This document shows positions 15,783 to 20,939 of a stretch of 23,734 nt of DNA, piece by piece (position 1 is the first letter of the stretch; each line of letters starts with the position of its first letter). Location: contig CAZTZL010000043.1 in NCBI GenBank assembly GCA_964617625.1, forward strand, positions 1 through 23,734, read 5' to 3'. Below the pieces are notes generated by a model. The model did no database searches and had not been told where the DNA came from. It was given only the letters and a program-made list of their open reading frames with translations. The stretch comes from CAZTZL01 sp964617625 (GTDB lineage Bacteria; Zhuqueibacterota; QNDG01; DSAB01). A program made the position numbers and the translations under genes.

Positions 15783-15798
15783 TACTATAACTATAGTA
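15783..15798. promoter_or_regulatory. BlaI-type operator
   Basis: TACTATA and TATAGTA arms (7 bp) around a 2-bp centre form a dyad directly downstream of the -10 box. The TACT...AGTA arrangement matches known BlaI/MecI-family operators. A further TACTA half-site falls at 15803-15807, overlapping the -10. Confidence 0.7.
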
Positions 15799-15827
15799 AT
15801 AATACTAAAAAAATAAGAGCTTGTCAA
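15799..15827 (-). promoter_or_regulatory. Sigma70-type promoter of the blaI-type/peptidase operon
   Basis: Minus-strand TTGACA (15827-15822), 17-bp spacer and TATTAT (15804-15799). The -35 box is embedded in a separate palindrome at 15815-15833. Confidence 0.7.
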
Positions 15828-15833
15828 GCTCTT
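15815..15833. promoter_or_regulatory. Palindrome covering the -35 box
   Basis: AAGAGCTTG and CAAGCTCTT are perfect 9-bp arms around one central base. The palindrome contains the -35 hexamer of the BlaI-type promoter. It could bind a second regulator, or form a plus-strand hairpin followed by a T run. No plus-strand gene ends here. Confidence 0.45.
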
Positions 15834-15881
15834 TTTAAAAATAGTCAATAGAGAACTATTTGATAGATTGAATGTTTGTTA

Positions 15882-15917
15882 GTCCGATACTTTTAAAAGT
15901 ATCGGACCTTCGGAAGG
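15882..15917. repeat. 26-bp perfect palindrome plus short hairpin downstream of the methyltransferase gene
   Basis: 15882-15907 is a perfect 26-bp palindrome (half-site GTCCGATACTTTT). It abuts a second small dyad CCTTCGGAAGG at 15907-15917. Both lie 20-55 bp past the methyltransferase stop on the minus strand. There is no T run after the hairpin, so it is a weak intrinsic terminator at best; a protein-binding site is the alternative. Confidence 0.6.
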
Positions 15918-15936
15918 ATCGATGATATGAAGGATT

Positions 15937-16572
15937 CTATTTGTGAATTGTAATAATTTGCCAGAAATAGGGGAAGGGTGTACGGATTTTATAATTTTGG
16001 ATTCCAATATTTTTAAACATCCGTTTCATCTCTTTCGGCAAATACGAAGCTCGAACAGAGTTCATAAATCCCGTATGCTTTGGATGGTAATACAGCCACC
16101 AGACACGTTTGAAATCGAAGATCATTGACGTTCCGTTTTTATCGGTCGCATTATAGATGAGACGAATGGCCTTTTCCGGATTTTTCCAGTGATGCAGAGA
16201 AAAAGTGGAATAAACCAGATCGAATTGTCCGAGTGATGACACGAATGTTTCATCTTCGGTATTACCCTGAACAAATTGAATCCGGTTTTCCATGCTCATT
16301 TCTTTCACATGTTTTTTCCCCAGATCAATCATATCGGAAGAAAGTTCGACTGCTGTAATTTGAATTTCCGGAAATGAACTTGTCACCATGGATGCCAGAA
16401 TTCCGGGACCTGAACCGATTTCGAGATAACGTCCTTTTATACCCAATTTGCGAATCTGTTTGAGAAAGGATTTAAATTGGGATTGTGCACGTTTTTTATG
16501 CTTTTCATAGTATTCCCCAGGATCCTGCACGGTGGAACCTATTTTATCCGGGTGAGGAATTCTTTTCATCAT
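15937..16572 (-). CDS. Class I SAM-dependent methyltransferase
   Basis: About 211 aa from the ATG at 16572, which has an AAAGGA ribosome site seven bases upstream. The frame stays open further upstream to 16674, but that part reads through a hairpin repeat (16645-16675) and is not protein-like. Motif I is YLEIGSGPGILASM, followed by the acidic post-I residue in ITAVELSSDMIDLG, motif II region FVQGNTEDETF, and FDLVYSTFSLHHWKNPEKA, typical of the UbiE/Methyltransf_11 group. The C-terminal part is short and Tyr/Trp-rich (RVWWLYYHPKHTGF). It is the last gene in line after the His-rich membrane protein. The substrate cannot be told from sequence. Confidence 0.85.
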   Translation of the reverse strand: MMKRIPHPDKIGSTVQDPGEYYEKHKKRAQSQFKSFLKQIRKLGIKGRYLEIGSGPGILASMVTSSFPEIQITAVELSSDMIDLGKKHVKEMSMENRIQFVQGNTEDETFVSSLGQFDLVYSTFSLHHWKNPEKAIRLIYNATDKNGTSMIFDFKRVWWLYYHPKHTGFMNSVRASYLPKEMKRMFKNIGIQNYKIRTPFPYFWQIITIHK

Positions 16573-16644
16573 GATAATATCCTTTCGGGCGAATAGTCGT
16601 TTATTGATCTGCAGATTTAAATTCTTGTTATACTTTGAATGGGA

Positions 16645-16675
16645 GATGGAGCCCGCTTTTAAGACGGACTCCATC
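16645..16675 (-). terminator. Terminator-like hairpin (repeat copy 2)
   Basis: Same 31-bp hairpin as at 13995-14025, with three differences confined to the loop region. It starts about 13 bp after the stop of the His-rich membrane protein gene. Unlike copy 1 it lacks a T run on the minus strand, so it may be a transcript-end stabiliser or a repeated palindromic unit rather than a strong terminator. Confidence 0.5.
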
Positions 16676-16687
16676 TAACCAAATCTG

Positions 16688-16950
16688 CTATGATGGATTG
16701 GTTTCTTCGGCAGAAGATGATCCGGACGGTTCATTACCAAAATGTTTTTTCATCTTCTCTTTGAATGTCTGTCTCCAGTCACAATTGGAATGAAAATGAC
16801 CATCATGATCGTGTTTATGGCCATGCCCGGCTTTAAAGAGCAGGTGCACAAGTACGACCAGTCCCCAGGCCTGCCAGAATGTAATTGTGGGCAATCCAAA
16901 AATCACAGGCATCAGCCAGTTCCAGAGCAGCATGACGATCCATCCGAAAA
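16688..16950 (-). CDS. Small membrane protein with His-rich cytoplasmic tail (partial, 5' end in assembly gap)
   Basis: The C-terminal 87 residues are visible. They begin at the gap with FGWIVMLLWNWLMPVIFGLP, then TITFWQAWGLVVLVHLLFK: two membrane helices with a conserved short loop (NWLMP...FGLPTITFWQA). This arrangement is seen in small proteins encoded after ECF sigma factors in many Gram-negative bacteria. A histidine-rich stretch follows (GHGHKHDHDGHFH), then a charged tail. It probably sits in the inner membrane; the His run could bind zinc or nickel, or act in regulation of the sigma factor. The N-terminus is lost in the gap, and the gene boundary with the sigma factor is not visible. 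Confidence 0.75.
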
Positions 16951-17050
16951 NNNNNNNNNNNNNNNNNNNNNNNNNNNNNNNNNNNNNNNNNNNNNNNNNN
17001 NNNNNNNNNNNNNNNNNNNNNNNNNNNNNNNNNNNNNNNNNNNNNNNNNN
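16951..17050. other. Assembly gap (100 N)
   Basis: Exactly 100 N. It removes region 4 of the sigma factor and the beginning of the next gene. Since region 4 alone needs roughly 150-180 bp, the true gap is longer than the placeholder. Confidence 0.98.
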
Positions 17051-17415
17051 TCGATGCATTCCTCGATTTCTTCAAGGATTAACTTTCCATAAAATATTTT
17101 TTCGGGATGCAGCTCACTATCCGACAGGAGATGTTCGAGCGAAGTTTCCGGTGAAACGTTGTCGATCGCAATGTGCGGAAGGCGTTTTTTCCGGTACCAG
17201 TCGATGATTTTATTCCGGGCCACAGTGTATATCCATCCAAGAATATTTTCGACCGGCTCGGTGATGCTGGTTCCCTGAATGGCCGAGTAAAACACATCCT
17301 GAAGAATGTCCTCGGCGTCTTCGGGATTGTTCACCCGGTTGCGGATGAAACCAAGCAGTCGACTGTGCTCTTTGTCGAATACTTTTCCGATGTTTAATGT
17401 CAATGCTGTCTCCAT
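17051..17415 (-). CDS. ECF-type RNA polymerase sigma-70 factor (partial, 3' end in assembly gap)
   Basis: The first 121 residues are visible. Region 2 is complete: LLGFIRNRVNNPEDAEDILQ, DVFYSAIQ and the promoter-melting/-10 recognition helix WIYTVARNKIIDWYRKKR (about 61-78). The linker and the beginning of region 4 (ILEEIEECI) run into the N gap, so the -35-binding helix-turn-helix is not seen. No good ribosome site precedes the ATG at 17415. It lies 30 bp after the P-loop ATPase gene and before a small His-rich membrane protein, which may act as its partner or anti-sigma-like factor. Confidence 0.88.
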
Positions 17416-17445
17416 TTCATAATTAGAGACGAATGAAAGGAGAAA

Positions 17446-18150
17446 TTATTTTATTGAAATTAAAAGTGTTTTGGGATCAAGTTTCAAACAGAGTTCTTCA
17501 AGGTTGGTGGAATCGCGGTCCTTCAGCAATTTAAAATTGATAAAATCCTGCTCGGGTTCGAGCATGATGATGACAGAAAAAGAATCCGTGAACCGGTTCA
17601 CCGGCGCCGGAATACCCCGATCATCCATTTGTAAATTTTCCCGGTGCTGAATAGCGGCAAACCAGATCGCTGTGTTCTGATCGACGGCCAATTGTTTCCA
17701 GTCTAATAATGTATCATCCGTGACAGTATCGAAATCACATCCATCCACAATGATAATTTCCGGACTGAAATCCGTTCCTTTTTCGACCTGCTGGATATTC
17801 TCCCGGATTTTATCAAAAACTACATCTTTTTGTTTGAAGTGCATGATCAGCCGGTGGTGTACAAGTTCGTCAAATACGTCGAGAGCATCTTCTAATTTGT
17901 ATTGTTTGGCCACTTCATCGAATACCTGACGATACCAGGTTCGGACATGAAATGGGTCGTCTGCAAAGGAGATATGAAGCACTTGCTGACCTCTCAGCAT
18001 CTTGTCAATTGCGACGTGTGCCAGACAGGCCGTTTTCCCGACTCCTTTTCTTGCAGTGATAACACCGAGATCACCCTTCTCCAGTCCGCCGTGGATGGAT
18101 TTCTCAAAAACACGTATCGGACTTTTTTTTATCAATTCATCTTTTAACAT
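17446..18150 (-). CDS. RecA/KaiC-superfamily P-loop ATPase
   Basis: A 234-aa cytoplasmic protein. Walker A is ARKGVGKT (33-40), preceded by the family-like lead HGGLEKGDLGVIT. Walker B is EIIIVDGCD (131-139, Asp136). The order (N-terminal GGLxxGDLGVITARKGVGKT, strand VLHISFADD, C-terminal beta-rich part) fits the RecA/KaiC/RadA fold. No zinc finger, Lon-like or DNA-binding domain is seen, so it is a minimal one-domain ATPase. GAGG lies about seven bases before the ATG. The gene follows EF-G by 61 bp, a spacer that holds a short heptad repeat, and precedes the sigma factor, suggesting one transcript. Its job is unknown; a regulator of the sigma factor or of translation is guesswork. Confidence 0.8.
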   Translation of the reverse strand: MLKDELIKKSPIRVFEKSIHGGLEKGDLGVITARKGVGKTACLAHVAIDKMLRGQQVLHISFADDPFHVRTWYRQVFDEVAKQYKLEDALDVFDELVHHRLIMHFKQKDVVFDKIRENIQQVEKGTDFSPEIIIVDGCDFDTVTDDTLLDWKQLAVDQNTAIWFAAIQHRENLQMDDRGIPAPVNRFTDSFSVIIMLEPEQDFINFKLLKDRDSTNLEELCLKLDPKTLLISIK

Positions 18151-18172
18151 TCTATTTCCTCGTGATGACTTT

Positions 18173-18207
18173 TTTACAGTTTCAAGTTTCTAGTTTTAAG
18201 TTATACA
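18173..18207 (-). repeat. Short heptanucleotide repeat between EF-G and the ATPase gene
   Basis: On the minus strand, CTTAAAA, CTAGAAA, CTTGAAA and CTGTAAA follow one another in 7-base phase (18200-18173), with a weaker unit before them. CTGTAAA is identical to units of the array at 4161-4321, and AAACTTG also occurs in both. As there, the repeat lies just after the stop of one gene and before the next gene on the same strand. Confidence 0.6.
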
Positions 18208-18211
18208 ATCT

Positions 18212-20086
18212 CTATCCTCTTTTATTGAGAATTCTCTTTTCTTCAAAATCCTTCTTGAGCTGTTCGGCAATGGATTCGGGGACTTTTTTGTACTGTGAAA
18301 ACTCCATGGTAAATTCCGCTTTCCCCTGTGTGGCCGACCGCAATATGGTGGAGTATCCGAACATTTCACTGAGAGGGACTTCCGCTTCGATCACTGCGAA
18401 ATTCCGGTCTTCTACAGCGCTTAATACAATGCCGCGCCTCTGATTGATGGTTCCGAGAACCGTTCCCTGAAATTCTGAAGGTGTTTCCACGCCTACCCGC
18501 ATCACGGGTTCCAGAATAATGGGTTTGCATTTCCAGTAGGTTTCACGGAATGCGCCGATAGCTGCCTGCTGGAAAGCCACATCCGAAGAATCCACGGCAT
18601 GATACTGGCCGTCCTGAAGCGTAATTTTAACACCCACAATAGGAAATCCGATCAATGCGCCTTTATCCAGGCAGGCTTTAAATCCTTTTTCACAGGAAGG
18701 GATGTACTCGGACGGAATGTTGCCGCCTTTGACTTCATTCACAAATTCAAATTCCCCTTCGTGGTTGGGTTCTATTATACCCATAACTTTACCGAATTGG
18801 CCGGCGCCGCCGGTTTGTTTCTTGTGCGTGTACGTGAAGTTCGAAGAGTGGGAAATGCTTTCCCGATACGCGACCTGAGGCGCTCCGGTTTCTATCTCGA
18901 CGCGATATTCCCTCCGCATCCGTTCCACATAGACATCCAGATGAAGTTCGCCCATACCCCGGATAATCGTGTCATTGGTTTCGGGGTCCACATAGGTTTG
19001 GAACGTGGGATCCTCTTTGCAAAAACGATTCAGGGCCTTGGCCATATTTTCGGAAGATTTATTGTCTTTCGGTTTGACAGAAAGCGAAATCACGGGTGAG
19101 GCGACGTGCATGGAGGACATGGAGTAATTCACATCACCGGATGTGAAGGTGTCTCCCGAAGCACAGTCCACCCCGAAGAGGGCGACGATATCCCCGGATT
19201 CCGCCGATGTAATGTCTTCCATTTCATTGGCATGCATCCGAATCAAACGACCCACCCGGATTTTATGGCTGTCCCGGGAGTTGACAATTTCATCCCCTTT
19301 TGCGAGCCGGCCCTGATAAATACGAACATAGGTCAATTGACCGAACTGGGTATCATCCAATTTAAAGGCGAGCATAACCAAGGGTGCATCCGCTCTGGGT
19401 TCGAGCACTATTTCGGCCTCATCGTTTTTCCGATCGAGCGCTATATTGGTGACTTCTTTCGGGGAAGGAAGATATTGAATCACGCCGTCCAGCAACGGCT
19501 GAACGCCCTTGTTTTTGACAGCCGATCCGATAAAGACCGGAGTCAGCTGCAAAGAGATAGTCCCTTTGCGCACGGCATTGACTATCATTTCTTCAGTCAC
19601 TTTATCTTCGAGAAAGGCTTCCATCAATTCATCGCTGAACATGGAAACTGCGTCTAAAAGAATATCCCGTTTTTCTTTGGCTTTTTTCAAAAGATCATCC
19701 GGGATTTCTTCCGTGCGTATATTTTCTCCGTTCGGTCCNNNNNNNNNNNNNNNNNNNNNNNNNNNNNNNNNNNNNNNNNNNNNNNNNNNNNNNNNNNNNN
19801 NNNNNNNNNNNNNNNNNNNNNNNNNNNNNNNNNNNNNNATAATGTTGATTGAATGCTTTTTCCAGTCCACATTGGTCGAAGCCGAAGCGATGGTGATGCC
19901 GCGTTCCCGTTCCAGTTCCATGGAATCCATTTTGGCGCCAACGCCGTCCTTGCCGCGAACTTCGTGAATCGCGTGAATCTTCTGTGTATAGAACAGAATC
20001 CGTTCGGTCAGCGTCGTCTTGCCGGAATCGATATGCGCGCTGATTCCGATATTCCGCATATTTTCAATTTGAATATTTTTGACCAT
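18212..20086 (-). CDS. fusA: Elongation factor G, mitochondrial EFG1/spdEFG1 type (interrupted by an assembly gap)
   Basis: Translational GTPase that moves tRNA and mRNA through the ribosome. The N-terminus has G1 AHIDSGKTTLTE and the stretch HEVRGKDGVGAKMDSMELER followed by RGITIASA. This HEVxGKDGVGAxMDSMELERxRGITI block is diagnostic of the mtEFG1/spdEFG1 branch (human GFM1 type), not of E. coli EF-G. After the gap come the G' region, domain II (FKLDDTQFGQLTYVRIYQG), domain III (GMGELHLDVY), domain IV (HKKQTGGAGQFGKV) and domain V (PLSEMFGYSTILRSATQG). G3 (DTPGH) and G4 (NKxD) fall in the gap. By comparison with GFM1 about 110 residues (about 330 bp) are missing, against a 100-N placeholder. 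In spirochaetes and planctomycetes this type is the translocase, with a second EF-G for recycling. Not a pseudogene; an assembly hole. Confidence 0.95.
   Translation of the reverse strand: MVKNIQIENMRNIGISAHIDSGKTTLTERILFYTQKIHAIHEVRGKDGVGAKMDSMELERERGITIASASTNVDWKKHSINIXXXXXXXXXXXXXXXXXXXXXXXXXXXXXXXXXXGPNGENIRTEEIPDDLLKKAKEKRDILLDAVSMFSDELMEAFLEDKVTEEMIVNAVRKGTISLQLTPVFIGSAVKNKGVQPLLDGVIQYLPSPKEVTNIALDRKNDEAEIVLEPRADAPLVMLAFKLDDTQFGQLTYVRIYQGRLAKGDEIVNSRDSHKIRVGRLIRMHANEMEDITSAESGDIVALFGVDCASGDTFTSGDVNYSMSSMHVASPVISLSVKPKDNKSSENMAKALNRFCKEDPTFQTYVDPETNDTIIRGMGELHLDVYVERMRREYRVEIETGAPQVAYRESISHSSNFTYTHKKQTGGAGQFGKVMGIIEPNHEGEFEFVNEVKGGNIPSEYIPSCEKGFKACLDKGALIGFPIVGVKITLQDGQYHAVDSSDVAFQQAAIGAFRETYWKCKPIILEPVMRVGVETPSEFQGTVLGTINQRRGIVLSAVEDRNFAVIEAEVPLSEMFGYSTILRSATQGKAEFTMEFSQYKKVPESIAEQLKKDFEEKRILNKRG
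19739..19838. other. Assembly gap (100 N) inside the EF-G GTPase domain
   Basis: Exactly 100 N replace the coding region for G3 to G5 of EF-G. Family comparison predicts about 330 bp of missing sequence. Confidence 0.98.
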
Positions 20087-20261
20087 TTTCTGCTGTTACT
20101 TTTCCTTACTGTTTAATCAATTATAATCATTTTTTCTGTCAATCCAAAGGGCAAATAATATAATGCACTTCCTTTCAATTTCCAAGAGAAAAATACACTA
20201 TTTTTATTGCGGATTATTTAAATTTTGTTCGAGGTGATCACATTGGGCGGTGGGAAAATGA

Positions 20262-20290
20262 CCAGTGATTTCACGGGGCGGAACCCCTGG
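20262..20290. repeat. GC-rich hairpin in the intergenic region upstream of EF-G
   Basis: GGGG-CGGAA-CCCC (20275-20287) is flanked by CCAG (20262-20265) and CTGG (20287-20290). It stands out from the AT-rich surroundings. The octamer GATTTCAC occurs on its left side and again at 20304-20311. The whole intergenic stretch 20087-20375 has no gene I can support apart from these repeats. Confidence 0.45.
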
Positions 20291-20328
20291 ACGATCAGTA
20301 CATGATTTCACTACGGAAATGGCAAACT

Positions 20329-20370
20329 AAATTTTACAGAGGCAGAGTTCCTGAGGGGAAGAAAAATACT
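20329..20370. repeat. Interspersed repeat, copy A (ACAGAGGCAGAG...GGGGAAGAAAA)
   Basis: Matches 20898-20939 at 31 of the first 37 positions, with shared cores ACAGAGGCAGAG and GGGGAAGAAAA. The AGGCAGAG core recalls the palindromic intergenic repeats built on AGGCAGAGCCT found in several phyla; the relation is only by resemblance. It lies just beyond the stop of the toxin remnant. Confidence 0.6.
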
Positions 20371-20375
20371 TGGAA

Positions 20376-20445
20376 TTATTTTTCTAATCTCTCTATCGAA
20401 TAGTATGGTTTTCTGTGATGATGAGATATTGCAATAATTACAACT
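20376..20445 (-). pseudogene. C-terminal remnant of a RelE/ParE-type toxin
   Basis: The minus strand from 20444 to the TAA at 20378-20376 encodes VVIIAISHHHRKPYYSIERL then EK. This matches the end of RelE/ParE-superfamily toxins that pair with TIGR02574-type antitoxins (pattern: hydrophobic strand, AI[AS]H, basic residues, P-x-Y-[W], R). Only about 22 residues remain of the usual 90-100, with no start codon. The upstream side abuts the inverted-repeat element at 20446-20573, beyond which lies the intact antitoxin gene in the normal order. The reading is short, so the assignment rests on the motif plus the antitoxin context. Confidence 0.55.
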
Positions 20446-20573
20446 AAACTTTGGCAAATTTTTGAAAATCTAAAAAATAACGTGTCATCCTGAATTCAGT
20501 TCAGGATCTATTTAATGATGAGATTCTGAATCAAGTTCAGAATGACAATCATTGTGGAAATTTGCCAAAGTTT
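20446..20573. mobile_element. 128-bp MITE-like element with 16-bp perfect terminal inverted repeats
   Basis: AAACTTTGGCAAATTT at 20446-20461 is repeated perfectly in inverted orientation at 20558-20573. Nested inside is a second, imperfect inverted repeat (20483-20547). It encodes nothing. It separates an intact antitoxin gene from the tail of a broken toxin gene. I see no clear target-site duplication, so whether it moves is unproven. A long transcript-end hairpin is the alternative. Confidence 0.55.
20483..20547. repeat. Nested REP-like inverted repeat (TGTCATYCTGAA type)
   Basis: TGTCATCCTGAATTCAGTTC and following bases on the left mirror the right-hand unit, which reads TGTCATTCTGAACTTGATTC on the minus strand. 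Each half is itself a small palindrome (CCTGAA...TTCAGG; TTCTGA...TCAGAA). Units of the TGTCATTCTGAACTTG type are widespread interspersed repeats in environmental FCB genomes, stated from general familiarity. Confidence 0.65.
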
Positions 20574-20583
20574 GATTATTAAA

Positions 20584-20796
20584 TTACTCATACTTGCGTA
20601 GAACGTCTTCCAAGTTCTTTGCGGCAACTTTATTGTTTTTATAGGCGTTATATCTTTTTATCGCTTCTTCTTCCCATGATTTATCAATTTCCAAATTGGG
20701 AGACTCCAAACTCTTTAATATTTCTTCTGCAAAAAAAGCTCTTTCATTTGGATGAAGCTTTAAAGTATTTTCTAATAAATCGGCAAAATCTTTCAT
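20584..20796 (-). CDS. Addiction-module antitoxin, TIGR02574/Unstab_antitox family, without intact toxin
   Basis: 70 aa, the usual size. The family pattern is complete: a helix ending LKLHPNERAFFAEEILKSLE (13-32), then SWEEEAIKRYNAYKNNKVAA and the C-terminal LEDVLRKYE, which in relatives wraps around a RelE/ParE toxin. Antitoxins of this family are normally followed directly by their toxin. Here the next 10 bp lead into a 128-bp inverted-repeat element, and beyond it only about 22 C-terminal toxin codons survive (20376-20445). So it appears to be an orphaned half of a decayed type II toxin-antitoxin module. It could still neutralise a related toxin elsewhere. Confidence 0.88.
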   Translation of the reverse strand: MKDFADLLENTLKLHPNERAFFAEEILKSLESPNLEIDKSWEEEAIKRYNAYKNNKVAAKNLEDVLRKYE

Positions 20797-20897
20797 TTTT
20801 ATACCTCAGTTGATTTATAATCATTTCTTAGAATTAAAATATGAAACATTGAGGTCTTAATCAACCATTTTGTTTTATACCAGCGAATGTCTAAATT

Positions 20898-20939
20898 AAA
20901 TTCCACAGAGGCAGAGCCACTGCGGGGAAGAAAAGTCAC
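20898..20939. repeat. Interspersed repeat, copy B
   Basis: Second copy of the repeat at 20329-20370. It overlaps the stop codon of the secreted PKD protein gene (20936-20938). The outer ends TTCC (20901-20904) and GGAA (20925-20928) and the inner CAG/CTG triplets give it partial dyad symmetry. Confidence 0.6.

Noticed and set aside
16573..16674. N-terminal extension of the methyltransferase
   Set aside because: It translates the hairpin repeat at 16645-16675 and lies upstream of the only good ribosome site; the protein proper starts at 16572.
16951..17059. Reading frame running from the sigma-factor side through the N gap into the His-rich membrane protein
   Set aside because: The frame across 100 placeholder N is arbitrary; the first few residues come from the sigma gene in another frame.
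18599..19657. Long plus-strand open frames of 166 and 183 codons opposite EF-G
   Set aside because: They are antisense shadows of a highly conserved gene and show no recognisable protein features or ribosome sites.
20120..20142. Promoter for EF-G: TTGACA and TATAAT on the minus strand
   Set aside because: Both hexamers are perfect but separated by only 11 bp; no good -10 lies 16-18 bp from the TTGACA.
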